Assembly: GCF_000189635.1 (NCBI RefSeq)
Contig: NW_002476452.1
Span: 62,001-126,000, forward strand
From: Tetrahymena thermophila SB210
Lineage: Eukaryota > Ciliophora > Oligohymenophorea > Hymenostomatida > Tetrahymenidae
DNA length: 64,000 nt
Reading direction: 5' to 3'
Shown piece by piece: positions 12,105 to 25,585 of this stretch (position 1 is the first letter of the stretch; each line of letters opens with the position of its first letter). The notes below the pieces were generated by a model. The model had not been told where the DNA came from and searched no databases. It saw only the letters and a list, made by a program, of their open reading frames with translations. Position numbers and translations under genes: made by a program.

Positions 12105-12917
12105 TTTTGTACAAAAAAATAAGAATACTATTAATAATTCAAATCTTTATTTTCTTTGAATAAATTTTATATATTTATAAGAAAAGTTCCAGCTTTTTCA
12201 TTCTTATTTTAAACTTTAACTTAGAAAATTCTAATTTCATAAAAATACAACATTAAAAATAGTAAATTATCTACAAATTAATTTATATAAAAATATCTTC
12301 TATTTAATTAAAATAAATAATAAAAACTACTTTTTGCCAACAACCTATCAATATTAAATCAAAAGAAGAAAAAATTACTAAATATTTTCATGCTTTAAAA
12401 AATTACTCAATAAAAATTTTAGGTTTTTTCTATTCGAAATGAAAAAAATTTTCAAGAAACTTACAATTTTTGTGAAATATAAAATTTATTTCTTTTTAAA
12501 ATATGCTTGAAAATTTTTGTTGAAATTTCTTTTAAATAGAAGAATTACGATTTAAAAATTTAATTAAATAAATTAAAACAAAACAAAATAATAAATAAAC
12601 TCAAGAATTTAAATTTTTGAATTAAGGTAAAAAATAATTTGGAAAAAAAAAAAATTCATTTTTTTATTTTTGAAAAGGTGCTAATTTATTTTTCCAAGGA
12701 GTTGATTATTGAAGATCTACATGCAGTATTTGTTTTATCAAAAATATAAAAATTTATTGGTTTTCCCTCTAAGTGTATCAACAGAAAATATTTGAATTAA
12801 TGTAGTTTGTATTTGAGATCAAATAGCTAGTATTCAATCTCTCTTTAAAATTTAATTAGTGACATAAATAATAATAAAATAAACAAAAAAAAGAAAAAAA
12901 ATTAATTAAAATCTAAA
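12105..12917. other. Divergent intergenic region
   Basis: 0.8 kb of AT-rich sequence between two divergently transcribed genes; presumably holds both promoters. No element recognised. Confidence 0.5.
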
Positions 12918-14102
12918 ATGATATAAATTTTTGAGATTCTTAATTAGAAAAATAAAAGTAATTCGATTTACTTAGAAAAAAATGAACAAAAATATTATAT
13001 GTTCAAGAAAAATGATGAGATAGTATCCAATTTATCCATTAACAATTAAATGCAATGCTCAAGCTAAATTTTTTAAGATAATAATATTAATAATAATAAT
13101 AATTAAATTTAAAAAATTGATGTGACTTAAAATTTAAGTTGCTTTGTTAAGTTCATTCTCTAATTCATTAGAAATTTAAAGATTTTTGATTTCAAATAGG
13201 AAAATCTATAGAAAGAACTTCGTTAATTTAATATAAATTACCCAAATTCTTTGAATGAATCTATCCCACTCCCACTCGTACCCCTGACTGGCTATAATTT
13301 ATAATAAGTTTCTGTTAATAAATTAGAATTAAAAAATTTACCTATACATATAAAGTAATTGATTGAAGATTATGAAGAATTATTAGTGTAAATAGTGAGT
13401 AATTAATAAAATTAGACAGTTTAATTCTAAAATCCAACAATTTTAACATTAAAAAAATTGAATGAATATTACTTAAATACTTATTCTAATTCTATTAAAA
13501 TCTATGGATACCTTGGTTTTCAAGATAATATTGAAAATACAGAAAATCTATTGGAGAAACTAGAATAATATTTTTGTTAATAAAATTTAGATCTATAAAT
13601 CAAAAATTTATAAACTAAAATAGAATTAATAATCAATTGCTTACATGAAAATAACTGTGAGTGCAGCTGTCCAGAAAGGTATGATTATTAAACCTCACAA
13701 TGGATAAAAATACCTGATTTCAAGACTGAATACATTTACCTGCTTATCGAAACCGAGTCATGCTATAGTGATTTAAATATTAATTTAAAATTATGTTTAA
13801 ATTAAAAGCTTACTAGTGATTTTTATAGGACTAAAATATTAGTTTAAACTAAATTAATTTTAGATGATATTGGAGGAAAATTGAATTTAGAAATTCCTAA
13901 TAAATAATTAGAGGTACCAAGTATATTAAACGATGCAAGATGTTTTTTACTTTTTCAAAACAACTAGTTTATTGATTTAAAAAAAGAACATATGATTGAA
14001 GATTAGGTTTTACTTTTAATAGTGTGCATTACTAAATCAAAAATTAGTTAAATCTTTTTAAATAATCATCAATAGATCATAATTGATTTGCTAATTGATT
14101 GA
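12918..14102 (+). CDS. Unknown protein, 394 aa
   Basis: A single TGA-free frame from ATG 12918 (A-rich context TAAAATG) to TGA 14100-14102. The protein is rich in Asn, Gln, Leu and Ile. The first ~110 residues include an Asn run; the middle has helical Glu/Leu/Gln segments (LIEDYEELLVQIV). A Cys cluster lies around residues 245-255 (NNCECSCPERY), which might bind metal. The C-terminal ~130 residues alternate strands and loops (DDIGGKLNLEIPNKQLEVPS). No membrane segment or signal peptide. I recognise no family. A length of 394 codons without TGA and the ordered amino-acid composition argue for a real gene. Confidence 0.75.
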
Positions 14103-14990
14103 TTGAATACAAAAATCTAATTTTTGATAAATAAAATGCATAAAACTTGTTTTTAAGAAAATATTAATGCGAATTTCTTTATTTTTTTGTGATTATATTT
14201 TTTAATAAAATAAATATTCATTTAATCAGTATACATGCAATAAATCTTCTCAAACTCACATAAATATTTATTTGTAAAAACTAACTAATTTTTAACTTTT
14301 TTAAAGCTACATTTGTTAGATAAAATAATTATTAAATAAATAATTTTAAATTCCAAAGCACAATAACTTAGATAAAGCTTACTTAGGAAGCTTAATTTTT
14401 AAAGATAAAATTTTATATTAAATAAAAAAAATTTACTAAAAATTTGAAAAAAGGTTTTCTTATTTTAGTTAATTTTAATAAGCCTTTTAAAAAGGAATAT
14501 TTAGAATATAATTAAGCTATAGAACAATAAAATTATAATCAATAATATAAGAATACACATTTTAAATATCACTAATCAAAATATTACTGAATGTTAGCGA
14601 TATTTCATATGTAGGAAAACAGCAAAATATTAAAAAAATATAAATAATTTTGAGTTAGTTACTCTTTTAAAATTAGATTTAGACTAAATTAATAAAATGA
14701 AGAATTTAGTTTTAACTACTTATATGTAAAATATTAATAGAATCACAATTCAAGACAAAGAAACAATAAATGAATGAATAGATAATTAATTAGATTGACT
14801 GATTGATTGATTGGTTGATTAGAAATATTGATATTGATTTCTTACTTTATTTATTTATTAAGAAATAGATATAGATAGATAGATATATTCCATAAGATAT
14901 CAAAAAATTAGAAATTGAGTCGATTGGAAATCAATAATTAATTTACTTTTTAATCAAAATTCTTTAAATAACACTATAAGCAAGCAAAGT
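14103..14990. other. Intergenic with simple repeats
   Basis: AT-rich spacer containing (GATT)n at about 14794-14822 and (GATA)n at about 14866-14884. No gene seen. Confidence 0.5.
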
Positions 14991-15581
14991 ATGAGTACAC
15001 AAAATTCTTAGCAAAAAAGCGATGAAGAAAATAAAATAATGATGACTGCCAATAAATAGCGAAAATTGGCCACCATTTTTAGATGGATAAATGCAGGTTG
15101 CGGGCTTGCACTGATAACTAATGGAATCTTAAGATACATTTTTTTTGCAGCTCTGATAAGTGAACCATGGACTATATTTTAGCCTGGTTACATGATAATG
15201 TTTGGCATAGTAATTTTTGGAGCAGAGTTAAATCTTCTATTCGTCCTTTCTAGAATATCTTTTATGTGTTCATACATAGGTAGAGGATTGTTAGATATTT
15301 TCGTAGCAACTATATGCTCTAGTTATTTAGGTGGATCAGGTTTAAATATATTGGCAATAGTAATAACAATTTTCTTGTTTATTGTTGGTTTAATGTATCT
15401 CTGTTTTCATTTTACTGGATTGGACTTAATACTTCCTCCTGAAGTAAGTGAATAGTAATCTAATAAATCTAGCACAAGCACAAATAATTCTAGCAATCTT
15501 GATAATTCATAAAACCTAGGAAGAGGATTAAATGAAAATGCAAGCGATCCATCAAGTGTTTATTCAAATGGATAAATGTGA
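14991..15581 (+). CDS. COPI-associated (Tvp15-like) membrane protein, 196 aa
   Basis: Frame from ATG 14991 to TGA 15579-15581. After a short hydrophilic N-terminus (about 35 residues) four hydrophobic segments follow, at roughly residues 38-58, 66-85, 95-115 and 120-145. Then comes a Ser/Asn-rich cytosolic-type tail of about 45 residues. The N-A-G-C-G-L and Y-I-G-R-G-L-L-D-I-F stretches resemble the COPI_assoc family (yeast Tvp15 and relatives). Members are small four-helix proteins of Golgi membranes whose exact function is unclear. Length and topology fit the family, with an extra polar tail. Assignment rests on remembered motif and topology. Confidence 0.75.
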
Positions 15582-16525
15582 TTGATTGATTAAATAATGT
15601 GGATGTAAAAAAGAATTGTTTAAGTAAACACTAAAATATAAACTAACCCCAGCTTATATCCATTAATTTAAGTTTAAGTATAATAAAAGTATAGGTATTT
15701 TTACTAAATAAATTAATCTACTGTAATAAAATTTATTATTTTTGCAAACATTTTTATTTCATATTGTTAATATTTTAAAGTAGTTATTGGCAAGCAATTT
15801 ATTGTGCAAAATATTAATTTTAGTTAATATTTCAATATTTAATTAATTAATCAGCAATAACTCTGTATAAAGTAAAATGCTTATCAATATTGATTGATTG
15901 GTTTATTGATATTTTGTATATTTGTTTGATTCATCAGAATTCTTTTATTCAATACAAGAGCTTAAGACTAAAAGTGAATTCAACATAAAATAAACTTATA
16001 ATTAAAATAGTTTTTTTTATCAAAAAAGTAAAAATAAAAACATATCTGTTCATTAATCATTCAATCATCTAATTAATTAATTTATAAAGTTAGAAATATT
16101 TTATCCCTTTTTAAAGAATTAAAATTTTTTACTTTCTACTTTATTATCGAAAAATGAATGACAACATTCTCATAATAAAATTTGAATAAATCTAGATGAA
16201 AACATTATACAAGATGTCAATTTAAAAATTTTAGTAAAATAAATAGTACATTGAATTAAACGCGAAATAACTAACAAATTGAATTAAATATTTTATTTAA
16301 TTTTTATTTATAGATTCGATTGTATTTTATTTTTTGATAATATTAATAATTTATATTTAGAAACATTAACATACAGATAAACAAACAAACAAACTATTAG
16401 AATTTTTTATTTTAAGAATCATATCTAAGACAGACAAAGTTCTTTAATTATACAACTTAAATGCTTAAATACAATTTACTAAATTACAAGGTTTATCTAA
16501 AGTATTTTTTATTTAATTAACTTAA
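15582..16525. other. Convergent intergenic region, nothing recognised
   Basis: 0.9 kb of AT-rich sequence between convergent genes, with an (ACAA)n run near 16379-16393. No gene seen. Confidence 0.5.
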
Positions 16526-16804
16526 TCAATTTAAGTTGAGATCATCGCATTCACCATCTTCAATATTTTAATTTTGAGTTAATAAAGCTTCTTACATTTC
16601 TTTTATTCCGCATACACATTCACCAGCTTCATGGCATTATTCACTTTAACATGTTAATTTTTTATCGATTGTAAAGAAAGAAGTTAATTCTCTGTTACAA
16701 ATATGACAAGGGATATGAGTGACAGCGTGAACTCCAGTAAGCATTAATTCTAAACACACATCTTTTTTCATTTTCCTTGTTAATTTCTTATCTTGACTTT
16801 CCAT
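16526..16804 (-). CDS. Small Cys-rich (zinc-ribbon-like) protein, 92 aa
   Basis: ATG 16804 to TGA 16526-16528, 92 residues. After a basic helix-like start (KLTRKMKKDVCLEL) it has CHIC at residues 33-36 and then Cys52, Cys57, Cys63 and Cys65, an arrangement that could form a zinc-binding fold. The C-terminus is acidic and Gln-rich. The region is clearly less AT-rich than its flanks, supporting coding. No signal peptide, so the Cys are more likely metal ligands than disulphides. Family not recognised. Confidence 0.75.
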
Positions 16805-17335
16805 TTTATTTAATACTTAACAAATATAAACTGATTGCTTTTTGATATGTTCAAAAAATTTTAATTATTTTCGCTTAATAAATTTTTTTCTTAGCTGAAT
16901 TTTTTTACTTTCTGTAATAATTTAATTAAAAAAAAGAAATTCTGATTTATTGTCTAAAAAGTGCATATATGTATGTATGATAGACGCCGCTTAAATAAAT
17001 AAATAAATAATTATTTTAACTTTCAGTGATTATCAATAAAAAAGATAATCAAAAAAGTATTTTATAAAGAAAACAAAACTATTTTATTTATTTGCTTTAT
17101 TTAATTTGATGTATAAAGTAGACAATAGATTTATTTTTGTATGAAAATAACTACAATTTATTATTTATTGCATATGATTGTGATCAGAATTTTTAGATTT
17201 TCTTGTCATTAATTTAATTTAATTAAATTGATTATATTTTATTTATTTATTATTCAATTCAAAACATTAAAATTAAAAGATTTCCTAAAGGAAGTTCAAA
17301 TAGATTAAAAAAGCTAAAGAATTTTAAACTAAAAA
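16805..17335. other. Divergent intergenic region
   Basis: 0.5 kb between divergent genes; presumed shared promoter region. Only simple AT repeats are visible. Confidence 0.5.
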
Positions 17336-18268
17336 ATGTCTAATCAAGAAAGATAATTCTGCTTAGAATATCTTATTACTGGTGCCCATCAGTAACAAAA
17401 GAATTTGGATTGCGTTTTTTGCTTCCCTGAAAAGCTGTAATAGGAATTTGAGAAAATTCAATAAAAATTGAAAGAAGAATAGGAAGAAGAAAAAGATCTA
17501 CCAGACGAAAATGAATTCGACGATGCCTATGAAGACTTAAGAAAGTAAGCAGAAGAAGAGGAAGAGGAAGAAACTTAAAATTTAGTTGAAAAGAAATTAG
17601 AATAATAAATAGGAGAAAAATTACATCACATTCAATAATAAAGTGTAGAAGCTTTAGATTAGTTGCTATAGAATGAAAAAAATATTGAATTTATTTTAGA
17701 CACTTCAATGGGTTTGGTAATTAATCCAAACAACGTTAATGAAAGTCGTTTTACTTTGGCAAGAAGAGTGCTTAGTTTGACACTCGAAAAGTGGTACCCA
17801 CAATTAAATAAAAATGGTAACTAATAATAGAGATTAGAAAATGAATAAAGATATTAATAGGAATTAAAGAAAGAATTTAATATCTATTCTTCTGAATAAG
17901 ATGTCTAGCTAAGCAAATAGTTAGTTTAAATTTCATAGGTGTAATTAGCAGATGAATTTTTAGAAAATATTTAATTACATGGTAGAAAAGACAGAGTATT
18001 ATCTACACTTTAATCAAGAATTTAAAACTGTCCTCCTTAAATAACTTCTATTATTGTTTTTACTGACTACACATCTAAAGATTACTCAGCATGGAAACAA
18101 TAAATTGAAGAAGCAATCAAACAAAGACAAAATGCTCCTAAAATACACATCATTAGTTTTAACTTAGCTGGGCCTGAAAAATAAGAAGATAAATAAGCAT
18201 CTTTCGATTTCTTTGAATCAATCAGCAAATTAACTAATGGCACTTTCAAATAGTTTAGTTCTTTATGA
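17336..18268 (+). CDS. vWA-like domain protein with acidic coiled coil, 310 aa
   Basis: ATG 17336 to TGA 18266-18268. Residues 35-110 are highly charged (long Glu runs) and likely coiled coil. From about residue 117 the order of elements resembles a von Willebrand A fold: a buried strand ending in an acidic loop (EFILDTSMG, Asp near residue 122), an amphipathic helix (RVLSLTLEKW), an inserted Gln-rich helix, then strands SIIVFTD and KIHIISFNLAG, and a final helix-strand (FFESISKLTNGTF). Canonical metal-site vWA domains have DxSxS; here DTSMG lacks the second Ser, so metal binding is doubtful. It may be a divergent vWA used for protein binding. No signal peptide or membrane segment. The minus-strand ORF at 18082-18276 is an antisense shadow. 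Confidence 0.75.
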
Positions 18269-19901
18269 TAATTCATTAATCGCTTAATAACTTAAATACA
18301 ATAAAATTCTAATTAATAATTAAACCCTTAAAGACGTTTACTATTTATTTTTCAAATATTATTTTTATTTGTCTAAATATTTTTATTTTCAATTTTAGCA
18401 ATTCTAATTTATGTTTAGCAATAAAAACATCCAATTTATAGTTATTATTTAAATTATTTAAAATAATTTATTTTATTCACATTTTAAAATTTATATTTAT
18501 TTATTTATTTTAGATAATAATAATTTATTTTACTAATTAATTTTTCAGTTATTTAAATGAAACTCTTTCTATTAATATATTTAGATTATTTATCATAAAT
18601 TATTTTTTTTATACTTAAATTACATTATTAATTATTTAAAAATATTTTGATTTACATGATAATATTAATTCACACTATTTAAAAATATCCTTGTCAAATA
18701 GTACTGTAGGAAGGTATATATTTTAATATCATAAGATAGGTTTATATATTATAAGGTTAGTAAGATCTTGCTAACTAACTATTTTCAGATCTCTTGTGAA
18801 AATCAATCTATAAAATTTTAAAGTTAATCTACACTTGTTCAATTTATGAATGTTTATTAAATGTTTTTAATTCTTATTTATAAAAATTAAAATAAAATTT
18901 GTTTATCCATTAATTTAAGTCATTTAGATTTATTCTCTCTAAAAATTATAAAATGTAATATTTTTATTTAAATCAGCAGTTTTGTTTAAAAATCAAACGA
19001 ATTGACAAATTTTGCATAGGTGTTAATCTATTTTTTTATAAATAAAAAAATTATTACTTTTCTATTTTTTCATTAAAATCTTGATTAAAAGCAAGATTAA
19101 AATTTTTTGATGAAAGTGCTTTTTTAAATTTATTCAAAAATTATTTGTTTCGATTTATTTTTGGAAATTATTTTTTGGTTGTTTTAATTGTTTATTTAAT
19201 TAAGTATTTTACAAGTTTTATTAGAAAATATAAAAAACAAATATTTATTAAATTTGGATTATTTTACATAATTCAACAAGCTCTAAATTTATAAAAATAT
19301 AATTAAAAAAATGCTTGATAATACATTATTTTTATTTAAAATAGGTCTAATTTTGTGTAAATATCAACTAAAGTTTAAGAAAAAAGCAATGCTAATAGCT
19401 TTCAAAAATCTCATACCTTCTAATTTTCTAACTTTATTTTAAATTCAGTTGATATAATCAAGTATTTTTGTTAATAATAATAGATAGATTAATTTTATTT
19501 TTTTTTATTTCGTTTTAAAAGGTAGGAAACAAATAAAAAACTAAAATATTACTGAATGAAAGATGATAATTCTTATATTATTCAGTAAAATTTTTTGCAA
19601 AAAATAAAAAATAATAAAATTAGAATGTAAAATTTTAGAATTTAACAAGACAAATGATTAAAAAATTCACGAGCACACTAGCTTTTTGGGAATGTTTAAT
19701 GTGCTTTCAAACAAAAAATATTGATACATAAACTAAAAAGAGTAAAGAATATCAATTATTAAATTAAGTATAAAAATTTAATAGAAAACAACAAAAGAAG
19801 TAAAGGCTAAACAGAAAACACATTAAATATATAAGTAAGTGATAATCTTGTATTACTTTACATTTATATTTATATAATTTATTCTCAACTCATTTAATCA
19901 A
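18269..19901. other. Intergenic, no supported gene
   Basis: 1.6 kb of very AT-rich sequence between two co-directional genes; no open frame with protein-like composition on either strand. Confidence 0.5.
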
Positions 19902-22400
19902 ATGGATTAAAAAATTATGCAATAAGGCAGAATATTTAAAAATATTAATTCCATAAATGGGATGAAAGAGTTTGCTAGTGAAAAAAGTACTCTAAAGCTT
20001 TATGTTGACAACACAAATTAGTCATAAAATTCAATGAACAATATTAACTTAAATACTGATAGATAGCTTCAAATATCTTAAAGAGGCAATGATGTTGATT
20101 TAAGCATGTCTTAACATTCTTTTATATATAAGAAGACTTCCTCAAGGCCTTCTTCGCAGAAAGTAAACAACTTAGGCTTAAAAATTTCTGATCTTGTGTA
20201 AAAAAAATCTAATACTTATAAATCCTACCTATAAAATCAAAAAAGTATAAACTCATCAAACCAAAGTAAATAAAATGAATAACCTTGTCAAAATTACTAG
20301 CAAAGAGCGATTTTAAACTCAGCTAAACCACAAAAATTAAGCTCTCAAACTTATCAATTTTAAGGATTGAAAAAAGACAATTACTTCTAAACTTAAAATA
20401 ATATTATTTATGAAAAGTATGTCAAAGGAGAAGTATCAATAATAGAACTAAAGCGAAACAATAATTTACAAGGCGATTACTTAAAGCTATCTTAACAATC
20501 TGACAAATAAAATATTCTTGACAAAAAAATTACATAGTTTAGTAACACATTTTAAGATTTTAATGAGAATTAAGAAATTTTCAACTTGAGTTAATCCTAG
20601 AAATTGACCAAGTAAAATAAAGTAGGAGTATTTTAATAAGAGCAAATTGCTTAAGTAGGTCATAAAAGTTAAGAGTAAATTGAATAAGCGAAGCTATGCC
20701 AGTCAACAAAAGACTAAAATTGTTAATTAAGCAAGGATAGTGAATAGCAAAATGGCTGTAAATAATTTTTTTTAATGAAAAAAGATTCTTTGAACTTTGA
20801 GGAATGCTCTAATATGTAAAAAGTCAGCAAAGGAATAAATTCTAGTTTTGTCAGCATTGGTAGTAAAAGTGGGTATAATGAACTTTTTTAGCATGAAAAA
20901 AACTTAGTAACAAATAATTAAATGCAATCAGCATCTCGATCTAATTTAGGTTGTAGCATTTATAATAATAGTACTTGCAGCACAACACCAGCAGGGATAC
21001 ATAATCCAGAATAAATAACATAGTAATTAGTCAAGTAGAATTTAATGATTTTTAACAGAAAGGAACTTTTTTCTGCAGCTAAGAGCTCAAATACTTATAC
21101 AAACTCATAAAAATTAATTTTAAGATAAAACTAAAATAAAAACCTCTACAAAAGTTACCTTAATTCTTAAAGTAACTAGATTTCAAGGTAGACAAGTGTA
21201 TATTAAAAGAATGTTGCAACAGATATAGAAAGGTTAGTAGCAAAATCTAACAGAAAACAAATAGAAAAACAAATTTAAAGTTTAGATTCTGAAATATCAA
21301 CAATTTTAGTTGGTAATCAATCAGACAGGATATTGCTTTCGAGGAGTATTTAAGGTAATCCATAGATTGCGGGTATGGGAACTAACGAAATAAAAGATGT
21401 AGCAACCTAAAAGCTTACATTAAATATCTAGAATTTAAAGAATATTAAAGAAAATAATGTTGAGAATAACATAGATGATGACATAGTTATTTCTCCTCTC
21501 TTAGAGCCCAGCACGTAGCTTAATTCCTAGTAAAAAGTGGGAGATGATAAAAAAAACTTTATAAAAGACTTAATTTAAAAAAAAAATTAGAAATAAATAC
21601 CACTAATAGATGCTCCATTCTTTTAAAATAAAATCTTTCAGTAAGACACTTAATTTGAGTTTATGGAAAAAGTTTATTCTCCTAAATAAATAAAATAATA
21701 ATTTCAAGATTCTATTTAAGTGAATCAGTTGTAGAAATAAAACAGCTTAAGCATTGAATCATTAAGTCATAATTCGCCTCGAAATAATTTTTTAACTAAT
21801 CAAATTGAAGCTTTAAGCAAAAGCTAAGAAAATCTTAAAATTAGTCAGATAATCTAGAAGGAGTAGGAATAGAACTAATCTAGTATAAAAGATATATAAT
21901 AACAGCCACTTCAGAGCAGAGTATAAAAATCATAACAGCCAAAAAAAAACAACGATCTGAAAATAAAATTCATTGATAAAAGATTTAGTGATAATATTTA
22001 ACAAAAGAAGTAAGAAAATCAAATTTTAGTAAAAGCTTCTTCTGAAGCAGAGACTCAAACAAATGCTTGTGAAAAGTTCTTAAAAAATATGGCCCTCCGT
22101 CCTAAAACTGGAATTCCTTACAATAGAAACAATTCATTGATATACACTCCTCGTTAAATGTACAATATGAATTAATAATCAAATGAAGAAAATGATAAAA
22201 AACCAAATAGTTAAAATCCAGTATCAAGTTAGTAGATTGAAAGAATTAGAACTCCATCCTAAACTCATTAAAAATCACTAAATATAAAATAAAGCAATCA
22301 ACAAATACATTAATTTAGTCCATGGTAAGATAATAACATGGATGAGTAATATGATCAAGAAGATTCTCTCGACTTTATTTAATATACAATTTCATCTTGA
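19902..22400 (+). CDS. Gln/Asn/Ser-rich protein, 832 aa
   Basis: An uninterrupted 832-codon frame from ATG 19902 to TGA 22398-22400; in the standard code it would be broken dozens of times by TAA/TAG. The protein is dominated by Ser, Asn, Gln and Lys, with few hydrophobic blocks, so it is probably mostly disordered. There is a short charged helical stretch in the middle (TDIERLVAKSNRKQIEKQI). Short Pro/Arg/Thr motifs at the C-terminus (RPKTGIPYNRNN, RIRTPS) could be phosphorylation or binding sites. No domain, signal or membrane segment recognised. It is convergent with the next gene across 563 bp. Confidence 0.85.
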
Positions 22401-22963
22401 ATTTAAATATTCTATTTAAAATTTTAATTTAATTATAAAAATTTAATAAAATATTAACTATATTTTACAAGAAGAAACCACATTGAATTCGTTTTTTAAT
22501 TTATTACTTTATTTTAGTATTTTATATCATAATTTAACTTTCAAAAATTAACTATTTTTTATATATACGTACAGTTAATCCTCATTACTTCTCACCATTT
22601 AGCTTTCTTCATTTTATCATAAATTTTGAAATTAATTTTTAAAAAAATTTTTGAAAAATTAAAAATAAATGGATAGTATTTTTGAGGATTGACAATAATA
22701 TAATAATGTTAATTTTTTATTATAAAATTTAAATAATTATAGAATATCAATTTTTATAAAACAAATAAAATAATTTATTAAATAAATTAAGATAAAATTA
22801 TTATTTTGGTTAAAATTTATGAGAGTAAATAAATTGAGATAAAATTAAAATTATTTCGAATATTTATTGAATAAATAATTAAAAAAATAAATTATAAAAA
22901 TTTTAGAATTAATAATATATTTAAAGATATATGTATGTTGTATGATAAGTTTATTTTGTAATT
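22401..22963. other. Convergent intergenic region
   Basis: 0.56 kb of almost pure AT sequence between two gene 3' ends; no element recognised. Confidence 0.5.
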
Positions 22964-25585
22964 TCATGGAGTAACTTAAAATCTAAAGTTAAAACCTCTT
23001 TTTATTATTTCATTAAGTTGCTGTATAGTTGCAATTTGCACTTCTCTTCTATTTTCTAGTGAATAGTTGATTTCGAAAATTGGAGGACTATTAAATTTAT
23101 TCAATAATAATTAAACTAAAATAAAAATGTTAAGAGTTATGTACCTTATTTTGATTGAATATTTTTTGTTGTCTAAAGTAACTATTCCTAGGTTTTCCTT
23201 GAGTAGACCATTTACTTCATTTTCTTGATTTAAAATTATAAAATTTTTAGGATCAAATTCATATTTGGGGAGTTGTAAGTCAACTTTCTTTAAAAAGCTA
23301 GGTCTTTTCTTTAAGCTATCGCCTTCATCATCTGTATTTGGTTGGCTGCTCGATTTCCTTTCACCAGAAAATCTTATTTTGCTTATTATATAATTTAGCA
23401 AGTCATAATGAGTAGTTAGAGCAATAAGTTCATAAAAATCTAAGAATGTTAAATTATGAGTGATTTACTAAGCAAATTCAACATTTTATTATTTAAGAGT
23501 AACTTTTGATGGGCTATTTGTTTGAATTAATTAATTATGAATAAAATAAAATTAAGATTTTAAATATTTATTTACAAGAATGATATTATTATGTACTCTT
23601 CTTAATTAACAAGTTCTTTATAATATTTTTTACCCAAAAGTTCAAAGACTGATTTTTCCTCATCAGCTTTTTAAGAGAATAATAAATAGATAAATAAATT
23701 AAATAGTAATTTAATTTTAAAATTACAATCTTTAATTGTGAAACTGATTTGTTTCTTTTCTTCCAACTGAGTAAGGGAAAGTCGAGCTAAGTTTGTAACT
23801 AAATCACTAGTTTAATTATTTCTACTTTATTCAAGTTAATTTTGTGAATTTTAATGGCTTTGCTTCGTTGATTATCTTTTATTTTCCACACTTTTTGGTT
23901 GTTAGGATCCTAAAAAATATACTTGATTTTCTATTTGCTATTATGAGGGTGGTTTTGATGCAGGTTGGTTCTCTTCTTTTTATTCTTATTCTTCAGTTTA
24001 TTCTTATTATTCTTGTTCGTTTTTTTCTTACTCTTCAGGATATAATTCTTTAATATCCTCTTAATACTATTGCATCTTTGAGTATTAAAATAAAAAATGA
24101 ATTGAAACAAATATTGAGGAATAAAATAAAAACAAGAATTTTAAATAGATTATTTACATAGTTTTCCAAATTAGAGAATTTGTTAAATAAAAGCTCTCTC
24201 AATTGCTCTCTTGATAAATAAATTTGCTTTTTGTAATTCAATTACTAGTCTAGTATTTCTATGTAAGGATAATTCACTTAATAAACAACATTTTCTATTT
24301 CGCTGCTTGTAATCTCAGTACTTTCTGGATAAATTTCATTTTAAAATTCAGTATTCTTAGAATCGATTTAAGTGTTAGTCTCAAATTGCTCAAAATCAAA
24401 TTCTAATCTAGGTATATCAATTAAATTATCTTAATCATCTTCCTATTTATATGAAACTATCTTCATATATTTTTCAAAAAACTCTTATATCTGCTCTTGC
24501 TTATATTAAATTAAGTATTCTAGAATACTGAAATTGAGCATATGGTTGAGAATTTTTTTAGAGCCTTTTTTGTTTTAAGAGTTTTAGTTAATTTGTTCTT
24601 CTTGTTCTGATTGCATTTCCTCTTCAGAGCTTTTTAGCTATTCTTGAGCTACTATCTCAATACTGTTTAAAGAAATTGTTATCAAGCGTCCTTTGTAATC
24701 GATAGATTTCTTAATATACATTCTCATATCCCAATCTGAAATCTAAGAATAAGGAAGAAAGGACTTTTATTTTGATAAAATTTTGCTATGCTTATTTAAA
24801 TCTATATTATGTATTTGCTGCTATTCTAATGGCTCGAGCTTTATTCCTCTAGGATTTCTTTTTGCACCATATTTCTAGCTCTTAAATGCTTTTGAATTCT
24901 CAATAAACGTCCTGTTTATTATATAAATATATTATTTATTATTTGTTATTATTTAATTCCAACATAAAAGTTTTATTGAAAAATCAATAAAAATACCTAT
25001 CACATAATAATCCAAAGTGTTTTACTGAATATTCGTAGCTCTAAAACAACGCTTTATAATAAAAATAAAATTAGTTGATTTATAAAAAAATGGTGGTATT
25101 TAAAGAAATAAGCAAAAGAGTATTTTTGGTATTATTTGGCATGAATAAAAAATTACATTGATTGCTTTTAGTTGAGCTTGGATTTAATAAGGAATCTTTC
25201 AAGTTGAATTAGCTCATGTTAAGGTTTTAATTTAGAGGCATTGATTGATTAATGCTTGTGTTGTAATTATTCTGGTAAGTGTATAGATTACCCTACGACT
25301 TGCTATTTTCTAATGTTATTTAATTAAGAGGAATGTTTGGTATCTTTGATCCTTCTAATATCGAAGACTAATTCAGAATCACCCTATTTCGTAAAGAATA
25401 TAAATATAAATCATGATGCATGAATTTTATAAAATATATTTTTCTATCAAAAAAATAAATAATAATTATTCAAATTACAATTAGGAATAAACTTAATTTA
25501 GCTTAAACTAAAAGTTATTAGTGCCAAGCAATTTCTTTGGCATGGCATCTTAAGGGTATATTATTTGTGACTAAGTCCTATTCAT
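22964..25585 (-). CDS. Seven-exon gene, unknown protein of 700 aa
   Basis: Exons resolved by hand, 5' to 3': 25585-25509, 25383-25157, 25051-24997, 24911-24158, 24075-23727, 23666-23576, 23513-22964. All six introns are GT..AG and the phases agree at every junction, giving 701 codons ending in TGA 22964-22966. The first junction (donor GTTTAA) is the least certain; the others use GTA donors. The protein has an Asn/Ser-rich N-terminus and a conserved-looking block across exons 3-4 (YEYSVKHFGLLCDRTFIENS). An acidic Gln/Glu-rich middle follows (exon 5), and a C-terminal folded-looking part (LLNYIISKIRFSG, FNSPPIFEINYSLENRREVQ) ends it. No signal peptide; no domain recognised. Short plus-strand ORFs here (for example at 23844 and 25334) are antisense shadows. 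Confidence 0.8.

Noticed and set aside
25334-25420. Short plus-strand ORF starting MFGIFDPSNIEDQF
   Set aside because: It overlaps exon 2 of the minus-strand seven-exon gene, whose frame is supported by consistent splicing.
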